Assembly (NCBI GenBank): GCA_946403295.1
Contig: CAMIZL010000020.1
Span: forward strand, 1-38,689
DNA: 38,689 nucleotides
Reading direction: 5' to 3'
From: an uncultured Clostridia bacterium
GTDB taxonomy: Bacteria; Bacillota; Clostridia; Lachnospirales; Lachnospiraceae
Shown piece by piece: positions 25,927 through 34,363 of this stretch (positions are counted from its first letter, which is position 1; each line of letters opens with the position of its first letter). The notes beneath the pieces are model-generated. The model was not told the DNA's origin. It saw only the letters and a program-made list of their open reading frames with translations, and made no database searches. The translations under genes and the position numbers were made by a program.

Positions 25927-28614
25927 TCACTCGAACTTACCGCTGTCCTTACAACAGTATTTGTATTTCTTGCCCGATCCGCAAGGGCAGGGATCGTTGG
26001 GCATGATCTTCTTGTTTGCGCGACGCTTGGGCGCGTTTGTAACCGAGTCGTCCTTGTTTGTGCCCGTAGCCTTTGCTACCTCTTCACGTTCAACCTTACG
26101 CTCTACCTGAACACGCATAAGCATGCGAACCGTGTCGGAGGAGATTCCGTCCGTCATCTCCTGGAACATTTCGAAGCCGCGAAGCTTATATTCATTGACG
26201 GGGTCTCTCTGCGCAAATGCCTGAAGACCGATGCTCTCCTTGAGCTGATCCATGTCGTCGATGTGGTTCATCCACTTCGTGTCGATGGCACGGAGGAGGA
26301 CGATACGCTCAACTTCACGGAATTCTTCCTTGATGGGGAATTCGGCTTCCTTCTTTTCATAGAGGCGAACTGCCTCTTCCTTGAGCTTATGTATCAGCTC
26401 CTTCTTCTTCATTCCCTCTTTTTCTTTTTCGGTGAGCACGATGGGCTCAAGCGGGATGATGGGAAGGAGAACTTCGTTGAGTTCTTCGAGATTCCACTCT
26501 TCGGGTATCTGGTCGTCTCCTATGATCGAATCAACATGCGTCTCTACGATGTCCTCAACCATCTTGATGATGACATCACGCATATTTTCTCCGTCGAGTA
26601 CCCTGCGTCTCTCGGAATATATGATCTCTCTCTGATCGTTGTTGACCTGATCGTACTCGAGGAGGTTCTTTCTGATACCGAAGTTGTTGTTCTCGATCTT
26701 CTTCTGAGCTCTCTCGATGGCGCTCGAAAGCATCCTGTGATGAAGCTCCTGTCCGTCCGTGATGCCGAGTGCCTTAAACATGCCCATAAGACGCTCTGAT
26801 CCGAAAAGTCTCATAAGGTCATCTTCAAGCGAGATGTAGAATCTTGATTCGCCGGGATCTCCCTGACGTCCGGAACGACCTCTCAGCTGATTATCGATAC
26901 GTCTCGATTCATGACGCTCGGTACCTATGATGCGAAGTCCGCCCTGTTCAACGACTCCCTCGCCGAGCTTGATATCGGTACCACGGCCCGCCATGTTGGT
27001 CGCGATCGTTACGGCGCCGAACTGGCCCGCTCCGGCAACGATCTCGGCTTCCATCTCATGGAACTTGGCATTGAGCACGTTATGAGGAATGCCTCTCTTG
27101 CGAAGCGCCGCGCTGATCTCCTCGGATGACTCGATCGATACGGTTCCGACAAGAACAGGCTGTCCTTTTCTGTGAGACTCGGTCACCGCATCAACTATGG
27201 CATTGAGTTTCTCACGGTGTGTACGATAAACGGCGTCCTCATAATCTTTTCTGATAACGGGTCTGTTGGGCGGAATCGAAACAACGTCCATGCCGTAGAT
27301 CTCACGGAATTCCTTATCCTCTGTGATGGCGGTACCTGTCATGCCGCACTTTTTCGCATATTTGTTGAAATAGTTCTGGAGAGTGATCGTGCAAAGAGTC
27401 TTGCTCTCTCTTTGAACCTTTACGTGTTCCTTGGCTTCGATCGCCTGATGAAGACCGTCGGAATAACGACGTCCCGGAAGGATACGACCCGTGAAGTCAT
27501 CTACGATAAGGACTTCTCCGTCCTTAACGATATAATCCTTATCCCTGAACATCATGTAATTTGCACGAAGGGCAAGGATGATATTGTGCTGGATATCAAG
27601 GTTTTCGACATCCGCGAAATTTTCTATATGGAAGAACTGCTCAACCTTCCTGACACCGCTGTCGGTCAGGTTGACTGTCTTCTCTTTTTCATTGACAACG
27701 AAATCGCCCGTTTCCTCGGGGATCTCTTCGGAATTGAACTTGGCCGCCATGATCGTCTGCATCTTCGTCAGCTCAACCGCCGTTCCTTTGGTCATCTGAA
27801 GCGCAAGTATGTTACAAAGCTCGTAGAGTTTTGTTGATTTGCCGCTCTGACCCGAAATGATAAGAGGAGTTCTCGCCTCATCGATAAGACAGGAGTCAAC
27901 CTCGTCGATAACGGCAAAGTGAAGCTCACGCTGAACCATGTGATCCTTATAGACCACTCTGTTGTCACGGAGGTAGTCGAAACCAAACTCGTTGTTTGTT
28001 CCGTATGTTATGTCGCACGCATATGCCGCACGGCGATCGTCGTTATCCATCGTATTAAGGATATAGCCGCAGGAAAGACCGAGGAACGTATAGATCTTGC
28101 CCATGTTCTCGGCATCACGCTTTGCAAGGTAGTCGTTAACGGTAACGACATGCACGCCCTTGCCCTCAAGCGCGTTAAGGTAGACAGTGAGCGCGGATGT
28201 GAGGGTCTTTCCTTCACCGGTGAACATCTCGGCGATACGGCCCTGATGCAGGATGATCGCACCGAGGATCTGTACGTGGAAAGCCCTGAGACCGAGCGTT
28301 CTCTTTCCCGCTTCACGTGCTGCGGCATAAGCCTCGGGAAGAAGCTCGTCAAGCGTCGCTCCCCCGGCAAGCTTTTCTTTAAGCTTAACGGTAACGGCGG
28401 CAAGCTCTTCGTCGCTCTTGGCTTCCATCTCGGGCTCAAGATCCTCTACAGCCTTTGCGGTTGCTTCGATCCTCTTGATCTCCCTTTCGCTTCTCGTTCC
28501 GAATATCTTCTGGAATAAAGATTTTTTATTTCCCCCCTCGATAAAGGAGACTCCCTCCATGGCATTCACGACCGTCTCTTTCTCGGGCGAATTAACAGTA
28601 GTTTCGTTACTCAT
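25927..28614 (-). CDS. secA: preprotein translocase ATPase SecA
   Basis: 895 residues, full length. SecA drives secreted proteins through SecYEG. Walker A GEGKT is at 133-137, Walker B DEVD at 237-240 with [15 protein letters not shown] after it, helicase motifs include [10 protein letters not shown] and [11 protein letters not shown], and the last 24 residues hold the zinc motif [14 protein letters not shown], which binds SecB or ribosomes in other species. ATG 28614 is preceded by AAAAGGTAA. It is first of secA-prfB-cheW and has its own consensus promoter. The window encodes at least two Sec-type secreted proteins. Confidence 0.98.
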   Translation of the reverse strand: MSNETTVNSPEKETVVNAMEGVSFIEGGNKKSLFQKIFGTRSEREIKRIEATAKAVEDLEPEMEAKSDEELAAVTVKLKEKLAGGATLDELLPEAYAAAREAGKRTLGLRAFHVQILGAIILHQGRIAEMFTGEGKTLTSALTVYLNALEGKGVHVVTVNDYLAKRDAENMGKIYTFLGLSCGYILNTMDNDDRRAAYACDITYGTNNEFGFDYLRDNRVVYKDHMVQRELHFAVIDEVDSCLIDEARTPLIISGQSGKSTKLYELCNILALQMTKGTAVELTKMQTIMAAKFNSEEIPEETGDFVVNEKEKTVNLTDSGVRKVEQFFHIENFADVENLDIQHNIILALRANYMMFRDKDYIVKDGEVLIVDDFTGRILPGRRYSDGLHQAIEAKEHVKVQRESKTLCTITLQNYFNKYAKKCGMTGTAITEDKEFREIYGMDVVSIPPNRPVIRKDYEDAVYRTHREKLNAIVDAVTESHRKGQPVLVGTVSIESSEEISAALRKRGIPHNVLNAKFHEMEAEIVAGAGQFGAVTIATNMAGRGTDIKLGEGVVEQGGLRIIGTERHESRRIDNQLRGRSGRQGDPGESRFYISLEDDLMRLFGSERLMGMFKALGITDGQELHHRMLSSAIERAQKKIENNNFGIRKNLLEYDQVNNDQREIIYSERRRVLDGENMRDVIIKMVEDIVETHVDSIIGDDQIPEEWNLEELNEVLLPIIPLEPIVLTEKEKEGMKKKELIHKLKEEAVRLYEKKEAEFPIKEEFREVERIVLLRAIDTKWMNHIDDMDQLKESIGLQAFAQRDPVNEYKLRGFEMFQEMTDGISSDTVRMLMRVQVERKVEREEVAKATGTNKDDSVTNAPKRRANKKIMPNDPCPCGSGKKYKYCCKDSGKFE

Positions 28615-28684
28615 TTTTTACCTTTTAACCTTTACGTTTTATAGATTCGGATCTGCTTATCCCCATAAGAATCCAATCATAGTT

Positions 28685-28713
28685 ATTTTATGACAGATAC
28701 AGCGATATGTCAA
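28685..28713 (-). promoter_or_regulatory. promoter of secA
   Basis: On the minus strand a perfect TTGACA (28713-28708), a 17-base spacer, TAAAAT (28690-28685), about 65 bases before the start codon. Confidence 0.7.
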
Positions 28714-28719
28714 TGTAAC

Positions 28720-28806
28720 CGACGCGGAGACCCCTTGATAAAACGACACGAGGTCCCTGCGATAACCGACACGGCGTCCCATGATAAAACGACGCGAGGT
28801 CCCTTG
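28720..28806. repeat. imperfect 23-bp tandem repeat, about four units
   Basis: Units start at 28720, 28744, 28767 and 28790 and share CGAC(A/G)CG, TCCC and GATAA. They abut with no spacers and lie just upstream of the secA promoter. They could be regulator sites or a simple slippage array. Confidence 0.7.
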
Positions 28807-28830
28807 CGTTCGCGCGCCGCGAAACGCGTG

Positions 28831-29625
28831 TCATAAGATACGCGACCGTATGAGTTTTGCGACCCCGTCTTCCTCGTTCGAATCGGTAACCCAGTCCGCC
28901 CCGTCCCGAACATCTTCGGGCGCATTTTTCATGGCTACGCCGAGTGCCGCATATTTGATCATCTCGAGATCGTTGCGCCCGTCTCCGACAGCGACAACAT
29001 CTTCCTTCGAAAGTCCGAGCATCTTTGCGACCTTGTCGACCGACACGGCCTTCGATACCTTGCTCGAGAAAAACTCAAGATACTCAAGTCCCGATGTGGC
29101 CCAGGTCGTTTCCTTAAGGCCTGCCGTTTCCATGTCTTTCATCGTCACCGCGATCTTCGCGGGTTCGTCGTTAAGGATTATCTTGGTGACGCTCCTGCCC
29201 TTGAAGAAATCGCAGGACTCGTATTTTATCGGGATCGTATCGGTGCCGTAGACGTATATCTCCATATTTTCGTTGAGCTCGTTGCCGTAGAGGACGTCGT
29301 CCGTCCATACGATGACGGTATGACCGCGTTTTTCGCCCTCCCGCATAATGCGTATGGCATCTTCCTCAAGCATTCCCACCTCAAAAAGGGCATGTCCGTC
29401 CCCGGGATCCACGATCTTGGCTCCGTTATATGTGACCATCGGCGCATTCGGTTCGAGATCCTTCAAATATCCCGTCATCGCCGGGTAAGGTCTGCCCGAG
29501 GACACTATCAGATATCCGCCGGCCTCGCGAAATGCGCGCAGCGCCTCTTTCGTTTCTTCGGAGATCGTCTTGTCGTCGCGAAGTATCGTCCCGTCCATGT
29601 CCGAAGCAAGTATTCTGTAATTCAT
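28831..29625 (-). CDS. Cof-type HAD-superfamily phosphatase
   Basis: 264 residues. HAD motif I is ASDMDGTIL (nucleophile Asp8, acid Asp10), motif II is VSSGRPY, and motif IV is AVGDGRNDLEMI near the C-terminus, with the cap between them as in the Cof/YbiV subfamily. Such enzymes hydrolyse sugar phosphates, nucleotides or PLP, and the substrate cannot be told from sequence. ATG 29625 is used because the longer frame to 29697 is built from the neighbouring repeat DNA; AGGA stands unusually close to this start. It follows hpf across the 38-bp repeat array. Confidence 0.9.
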   Translation of the reverse strand: MNYRILASDMDGTILRDDKTISEETKEALRAFREAGGYLIVSSGRPYPAMTGYLKDLEPNAPMVTYNGAKIVDPGDGHALFEVGMLEEDAIRIMREGEKRGHTVIVWTDDVLYGNELNENMEIYVYGTDTIPIKYESCDFFKGRSVTKIILNDEPAKIAVTMKDMETAGLKETTWATSGLEYLEFFSSKVSKAVSVDKVAKMLGLSKEDVVAVGDGRNDLEMIKYAALGVAMKNAPEDVRDGADWVTDSNEEDGVAKLIRSRIL

Positions 29626-29697
29626 TTCCTGTCTGTTGCCTTTCTGTTTATCGTTCGGGCAGGCCCGTTCCCGCCCGGGCGCCATGAGCCGGCGCAA

Positions 29698-29849
29698 GTC
29701 ATAGTCCCGTGCTTTCGTACCACGGGCCGGCGTTCGTCATAGTCCCGTGCTTTCAAACCACGAGCCGGCACTCGTCAAAGTCCCGTGCTTTCGTACCATG
29801 AGCCGGCGCGCGTCATAGTCCCGTGCTTTCAAACCATGAGCCGGCGCAC
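29698..29849. repeat. 38-bp tandem repeat, four full units
   Basis: Units start at 29698, 29736, 29774 and 29812, each exactly 38 bases. Partial units flank them on both sides. Units 1 and 3 share TTTCGTACCA, and units 2 and 4 share TTTCAAACCA, so a two-unit block may have been doubled. Each unit contains CCGTG and GCCGGC, and unit 1 can fold CCCGTG/CACGGG. There are no spacers, so this is not CRISPR. Confidence 0.88.
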
Positions 29850-29853
29850 GTCA

Positions 29854-29882
29854 AAGACCCGTAGCTCGAAGCTGCGGGTCTT
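29854..29882 (-). terminator. hairpin after hpf, probable terminator
   Basis: A 13-bp stem with one G-T pair and a 3-base loop starts 21 bases after the hpf stop. Its minus-strand tail TTTGACG is a poor T run. It replaces what would be the fifth unit of the 38-bp array. Confidence 0.55.
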
Positions 29883-29903
29883 CGCAAATCACATGGTAAA
29901 GTT

Positions 29904-30428
29904 TCAAAGCTCGGGTTCGATGAGTCCGTAAGAATCACCGCGACGCTTATAAACAACATTTACTTCGTCCGTCTCGCTGTTGCGGAAAACGAAGAAATCA
30001 TGTCCGAGCAGTTCCATCTGAACGCACGCTTCAACGGGATCCATGGGCTTTACGGCAAATCTCTTGACACGCTTTATGTCAACCGTATCAAAAGGATCGT
30101 CCTCTTCTTCGTAAAGATCTGCCGTAACGGCTCCCGACTGGCGAGCCTCCTGTATCTTATTCTTATATTTCTTGAGCTGTCTTTCGATGATCTCTTCTAC
30201 GAGATCGATCGAAACGTACATATCGTTGCTTTCCTGTTCGGCTCTGATGATATTGCCCTTAACAGGGATCGTAACTTCGATCTTCTGTCTGTCTTTCTCG
30301 ACACTGAGTGTAACATGTGCTTCAACGTCATGTGAAAAATATCTTTCAAGCTTGCCGATCTTGCTCGTTACAGCGCTTCTTAAACCATCCGTGACAACTA
30401 TGTTCTTTCCCGTGATCATGTATTGCAT
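29904..30428 (-). CDS. hpf: ribosome hibernation promoting factor, long form
   Basis: 174 residues. The N-terminal domain (MITGKNIVVTDGLRSAV to about residue 100) binds the 30S subunit and blocks translation. After a linker (TADLYEEEDDP), the C-terminal dimerisation domain (IKRVKRFAVKPMDPVEACVQ, later LGHDFFVFRN) joins two ribosomes into 100S particles. The length is that of the Firmicutes long form. ATG 30428 follows GGAGGT. It has its own promoter, so stationary-phase or stress control could act there. Confidence 0.96.
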   Translation of the reverse strand: MQYMITGKNIVVTDGLRSAVTSKIGKLERYFSHDVEAHVTLSVEKDRQKIEVTIPVKGNIIRAEQESNDMYVSIDLVEEIIERQLKKYKNKIQEARQSGAVTADLYEEEDDPFDTVDIKRVKRFAVKPMDPVEACVQMELLGHDFFVFRNSETDEVNVVYKRRGDSYGLIEPEL

Positions 30429-30463
30429 AATAGTGTACCTCCGTTGTCATTTATCGTTTTTAT

Positions 30464-30492
30464 ATTATATCACAGTAACGTTGCTCATACAA
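30464..30492 (-). promoter_or_regulatory. promoter of hpf
   Basis: On the minus strand TTGTAT (30492-30487), a 17-base spacer and a perfect TATAAT (30469-30464), about 36 bases before the start codon. Confidence 0.55.
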
Positions 30493-30592
30493 GAAAGTAT
30501 AGCCGGTCGCATAACGGCGCAAAACGGCACGGGGACAGATGCGTCAGATCACGGAAAACACCCGACAGATCAGGCAAAAATGCCCAATGATC

Positions 30593-30625
30593 AAGGGGTT
30601 GAACGTGTCCGTCCAACCCCTTTTT
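30593..30625 (+). terminator. plus-strand terminator with no gene upstream
   Basis: AAGGGGTTG (30593-30601) and CAACCCCTT (30614-30622) form a 9-bp stem followed by TTTTT AAAT on the plus strand. The nearest plus-strand gene is far upstream, so it may end a small RNA from the 30480-30592 stretch. No promoter for such an RNA was found. Confidence 0.6.
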
Positions 30626-31008
30626 AAATATTCTGATTTTTTGTAAAAAAACCTTTATTTGTCCACTACATTAATCAAATATGATTTTGCAAGCATAAGT
30701 TTTGATTTTTTGTAAAACTATCACAAATGCCAAAACATTTTTTCGGTTTGCGTTTTATCCTATCCGACTACAAAAGTGGTCATTTATTGTTGATAAAGTT
30801 GATAAGTTCGTGCATAAGTCAAAAATATTGAAAATCAAGGCTTTTTTCTGTGGATAACTTTCGTTAATTTTCGATTTATCTTTTATACGGGATAATTTGT
30901 TTGGAAAACAGCTTTTATACTTTTGTGCAAATTGCACAAAAACAACTTTGTCAACCCCCAGTTTTTTAAAAACAATTTTCTAACAAATACCCCCTTTTGT
31001 ATCCCTAT
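30626..31008. other. AT-rich intergenic region with DnaA-box-like sites and a palindrome
   Basis: This strongly AT-rich gap holds same-orientation 9-mers: TGTTGATAA (30788), AGTTGATAA (30797, directly abutting), CGTGCATAA (30809), the exact DnaA-box consensus TGTGGATAA (30849-30857) and ACGGGATAA (30887). A palindrome TTTGTGCAA-A-TTGCACAAA spans 30922-30940. No credible gene is seen. Neither dnaA nor dnaN is nearby, so an origin is unproven. Confidence 0.5.
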
Positions 31009-33138
31009 TTAATAATACCTTGACTCCGAGATCACAAGTGCTTTTGCAACGATATACGCAAATTCACCTCTGGTGACCTTAGCCGAGGGCTTAAATTTGC
31101 CGCCCTTCTTGACATTAAACAGGCCGAGAGCGCCGGCGATCGCAACAGCACCTTTTTTGTTCTTTGATATCTTGTCGGCATCCGAATAGTTCAGGGCAAA
31201 TATATCAAGTTCGCTGATCTCCTTGTATCCGAGCATCTGAACGATCGTAGCGGCAATATCCTCCCGCTTAACAGTCTTTTCATTGATCTTTAAGTTTTCC
31301 GCTCTTTGAGGGAGGTACCATAACTTTTCGAAGAAATCGCTGACAAATCTGTTTGTGACATATTTGTCGGGTTCGAATTTATCTCCGTCTACAACCGAAA
31401 CAAGCTGCGAGATAAATCTGATCTCTTTCTCATATTTATGTCCGGCAACATCCGTATAGGTACGGTTCCTGTTTTCGGGCTTATATTCCGTGCCGTCATA
31501 GCTGAGGAATTTACCCGTAAACGCATCTAAGTAAGGAGCTCTGATGTCGGTCACGTAGCAAAGTCTCGACTTTGTTGTGGACTCATAGTCATCATCGTAA
31601 ATAATGTCATTCGTTGTGAGCTCATATTTAAGAATGAACTCATCGCTTTCAAGGTATTTGTCAAAAGCAGCCTTCTTCGAGATCGCTTTTTCGGGCGAAG
31701 GGAATACGAGGTCGTCCGACCATTCAACTCTGTAGCTGTAGACCTTTCCCGTTACCCTGTCAACGCCGCCGGTGATCGAGTTGTTATAGAACGGGATCTC
31801 ATTTACAAGACGAGTGTATTCAAGAAAACGTCCGCCGTAAACAGACTCGTTCTTGACGTAGTCATAATAAACGACATAACCGCCGTTATCCCTTGTCTTC
31901 TTTGTCTGTGCGAATTTTTCGGGCTCAAGGTTCTTGGCGAATTTCTCGAATTTCTTTATACACTCGCTCTTGTTGTACTTGAGTTCGATATTCTCGGCAT
32001 CCTCATAATTATAATAATCCTTGACGCTTGCACTGAAGCTCAACAGTCTGCCGTCTTTCGCATCGACTGTCGCATAGGCATATGCGCGATAATAATCGTT
32101 TGAGTCGTAATCAACGGGCCTCGGATCGGACATCCTGATCTGCCAATAAAATCTTTCGCTATTGCTTGAGAGATATGCCGATATCTGCTTCATGCTCTTG
32201 TCAAGAAGAAGATCCTTGTTTGATGTTACAACGGCAATAGCCTCTTCCTTGGAGATCAGATCGGAGATCTCCTTGATTTTTTTGATCTCTGCGTCGGAGA
32301 GCGTAGCCGCGCCGTTATCTTCCATGCCTCTTACATAGGCGATATCCTCTGATTCTTCTTTGGTGGCCTCGGCATATCCGTCGGTATAATAGCTTTTCTC
32401 TTTGTAGATCTTTCCGGTTACCGCATCAACCGAGAAATAACTGTCTGAGGGAATATATGCGAGGAAAACTCCCTGTTTGTCATCATAATAGTTCCTGATA
32501 TATCTCAGTTCCATATCAAGCTTTCCCGAAAGCTTTGATGCGGCCTCTTTCTTGCTTATGATCTTATCGGGCTTGCTGATCTTTACCTTATAATCCCAGG
32601 ATGCATTAAATGACTCCACCTCGTTGCGAACATGATTTACCGTCACCTTGACATAGTTATCGGGCATCGGATAACCGTTTTCAAAACGCATATACGAATA
32701 TGTGAAAGAATTGCTGTAGTAATTCAGGCTCGTATCGGTCAGCTTGATATGGCCGGAAATTTCCGGGGCGATCTTCTTTATGAAGTCGAGCGCAACCTTC
32801 TCATAATCTTCCGAATACTTTTCAGGGATCTGCGAAGGCCCGTTGTTATTTTCATACATGCTTAAATAGCTGATATGATCATCGGCATCGATATTTACAT
32901 AAATGCTCTTGCCGTAATCGGAAGTGTTCCACGAAAACGACCATGTCTGACTTCCGTTGTTGTCCCAGACGTTCGGTGAGAATTCCGTATATTCATCCCC
33001 GATACCTAAAAGATTTTTGACATAGAGGATCTTTGCCGACAGTTCATCCTCCGTGTACGCGGCAGCCTGCGCCGGTGCGATCCCCGTGACGCCTCCAAGC
33101 AGTACGACAGCCAAAAGTAGTGCGATTATCTTCTTCAT
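31009..33138 (-). CDS. secreted YcdB/YcdC-like protein with C-terminal SLH domains
   Basis: 709 residues. A signal peptide (MKKIIALLLAVVLLGG, likely cut near AQA-AAY at about 25) leads into two PepSY/YcdB-type repeats, recognised by paired patterns such as YFSVDAVTGKIYKE and YAYATVDAKDGRLLSF and by ISKKEA helices. About 150 C-terminal residues form two S-layer homology segments (RTYTDVAGHKYEKEI, and FKPSAKVTRGEFAYIVAKAL). SLH domains attach proteins to wall polysaccharide; YcdB-like domains are thought to inhibit proteases or stabilise partners. ATG 33138 follows AAGGAG; the frame to 33252 would run through the promoter. Its leader holds two hairpins (33152-33168 and 33172-33196). Confidence 0.85.
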   Translation of the reverse strand: MKKIIALLLAVVLLGGVTGIAPAQAAAYTEDELSAKILYVKNLLGIGDEYTEFSPNVWDNNGSQTWSFSWNTSDYGKSIYVNIDADDHISYLSMYENNNGPSQIPEKYSEDYEKVALDFIKKIAPEISGHIKLTDTSLNYYSNSFTYSYMRFENGYPMPDNYVKVTVNHVRNEVESFNASWDYKVKISKPDKIISKKEAASKLSGKLDMELRYIRNYYDDKQGVFLAYIPSDSYFSVDAVTGKIYKEKSYYTDGYAEATKEESEDIAYVRGMEDNGAATLSDAEIKKIKEISDLISKEEAIAVVTSNKDLLLDKSMKQISAYLSSNSERFYWQIRMSDPRPVDYDSNDYYRAYAYATVDAKDGRLLSFSASVKDYYNYEDAENIELKYNKSECIKKFEKFAKNLEPEKFAQTKKTRDNGGYVVYYDYVKNESVYGGRFLEYTRLVNEIPFYNNSITGGVDRVTGKVYSYRVEWSDDLVFPSPEKAISKKAAFDKYLESDEFILKYELTTNDIIYDDDYESTTKSRLCYVTDIRAPYLDAFTGKFLSYDGTEYKPENRNRTYTDVAGHKYEKEIRFISQLVSVVDGDKFEPDKYVTNRFVSDFFEKLWYLPQRAENLKINEKTVKREDIAATIVQMLGYKEISELDIFALNYSDADKISKNKKGAVAIAGALGLFNVKKGGKFKPSAKVTRGEFAYIVAKALVISESRYY

Positions 33139-33214
33139 ATGACTCCTTTCCCTCTCGTTGTCCGAGAGTCTCCGACCATTAGACGATAACGGTCGGTTAC
33201 AGGTTCCATTATTT

Positions 33215-33243
33215 TTGTCTTTATTATAAATATATGTTATAAT
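33215..33243 (+). promoter_or_regulatory. promoter of trxB
   Basis: TTGTCT (33215-33220), a 17-base spacer, perfect TATAAT (33238-33243), about 46 bases before the start. It overlaps the divergent promoter of the SLH gene. Confidence 0.65.
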
Positions 33244-33252
33244 GTTTGTCAC
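33223..33252 (-). promoter_or_regulatory. promoter of the SLH-protein gene
   Basis: On the minus strand GTGACA (33252-33247), an 18-base spacer, TATAAT (33228-33223). It shares almost all its bases with the trxB promoter. Confidence 0.5.
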
Positions 33253-33289
33253 CTACATGTTTGTCACTTATAAAAAAGGAGCAATAAAC

Positions 33290-34210
33290 ATGAATTACGA
33301 TTTGGTGATCATCGGTTCAGGACCTGCAGGTCTTGCGGCGGCCATTTATGCGGCTCGCGCAGAGCTTCGGTTTGTCGTTCTTGAAAAGGACGGGATAAGC
33401 GGCGGTCAGGTTCTTCAAACATACGAAGTAAACAATTATCCCGGATTTAAAAACATCTCGGGTTTTGATCTTGCCGACGCATTCCGCGCTCACGCCGAAT
33501 CGCTCGGAAGCAGTTTCGTCACCACCGAGGTTACAGGCATCACCCGCGAACGCGACAAGACTTTCCACATCACGTGCTCGGACGGAACGGAATATGTTTC
33601 GAGATCCGTCATCGCCTGCACGGGTGCCGGTCATAAAAAGCTCGGTATCCCCGGCGAAGAAGAATTCGCGGGCTCGGGTGTTTCGTATTGCGCAACATGC
33701 GACGGCGCTTTCTTTAAGAATAAGACCGTTGCGGTCATCGGCGGCGGAGATACGGCATTCGAGGATGCCCTTTATCTTTCGCGCATGTGCCAAAAGGTTT
33801 ATCTCGTACACAGACGCAGTCTTTTCAGAGCTACGGGCTCTCTCGTTTCTCTCGCGAGACGCGCAGAAAATATCGAATTCCTTACGGACACCGTTCCCAA
33901 GGAAGTTTGCGGCGAGGACGGCATGGTGACCTCACTCACCGTCAAGAGCGTGATCACCGGCGCAGAAAACAGCATAGACGTTTCGGGTGTGTTCGTTGCT
34001 GTCGGCATGACCCCCAACTCGGAGCTCTTCTCGCAGATCACCGAATGCAACAAAGAGGGCTTCATCATCACCGGCCCTGATTGCTCGACCCAGATGCCCG
34101 GTCTTTATGCTGCGGGGGATGTCCGCACAAAGGACCTCAGACAGATCGTTACAGCCGTGGCAGACGGCGCTGTTGCCGTGTCGTCCCTTGTAAAATATCT
34201 TTCGGAATGA
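33290..34210 (+). CDS. trxB: thioredoxin reductase
   Basis: 306 residues. It passes electrons from NADPH through FAD to thioredoxin. The FAD motif is GSGPAGLAAAIYAA (9-22), the redox-active pair is CATC (134-137) followed by DGAFF, the NADPH motif is GGGDTAFEDA with the VHRR loop, and the C-terminal FAD motif reads GLYAAGDVR. Length is that of the low-molecular-weight bacterial type. ATG 33290 follows AAGGAG. A short direct repeat ATGTTTGTCAC (33242 and 33257) precedes it. No thioredoxin gene is adjacent; it has its own promoter and terminator. Confidence 0.95.
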   Translation: MNYDLVIIGSGPAGLAAAIYAARAELRFVVLEKDGISGGQVLQTYEVNNYPGFKNISGFDLADAFRAHAESLGSSFVTTEVTGITRERDKTFHITCSDGTEYVSRSVIACTGAGHKKLGIPGEEEFAGSGVSYCATCDGAFFKNKTVAVIGGGDTAFEDALYLSRMCQKVYLVHRRSLFRATGSLVSLARRAENIEFLTDTVPKEVCGEDGMVTSLTVKSVITGAENSIDVSGVFVAVGMTPNSELFSQITECNKEGFIITGPDCSTQMPGLYAAGDVRTKDLRQIVTAVADGAVAVSSLVKYLSE

Positions 34211-34230
34211 GAACCGTTTTTTGACGAAGA

Positions 34231-34267
34231 AATCGTCGGAACCGCTTAAGGTATCCGACGATTTTTT
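34231..34267 (+). terminator. terminator of trxB
   Basis: AATCGTCGGA (34231-34240) pairs with TCCGACGATT (34254-34263), the stem continuing as ACC/GGT with a one-base bulge, and a run of six T follows from 34262. Confidence 0.85.
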
Positions 34268-34348
34268 ATTGCACTATTATACTGTACAGATAAAGAATCG
34301 GGTCTGTTCCTTCATTTCCAAGCCACCAAACGGTATTTCCGTTACAAA

Positions 34349-34363
34349 GCGGTGTCTCACCGC
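34349..34363 (-). terminator. possible terminator overlapping the LRR gene stop
   Basis: GCGGTG and CACCGC form a 6-bp stem around TCT, followed on the minus strand by TTTGTAA. The stop codon of the LRR gene lies inside the hairpin. The T run is weak. Confidence 0.35.

Noticed and set aside
28720-28806. CRISPR-like or riboswitch array before secA
   Set aside because: Units are contiguous and degenerate, with no conserved aptamer features.
29698-29849. CRISPR array
   Set aside because: The 38-base units abut with no unique spacers, differ from one another and have no cas genes nearby.
30755-30937. 60-codon minus-strand frame in the AT-rich gap
   Set aside because: It opens with GTG inside the palindrome, has no ribosome site and resembles no protein I know.
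30626-31008. Chromosomal replication origin
   Set aside because: Only one box is exact, and dnaA, dnaN, gyrB and rpmH are all missing nearby; kept only as a finding to test.
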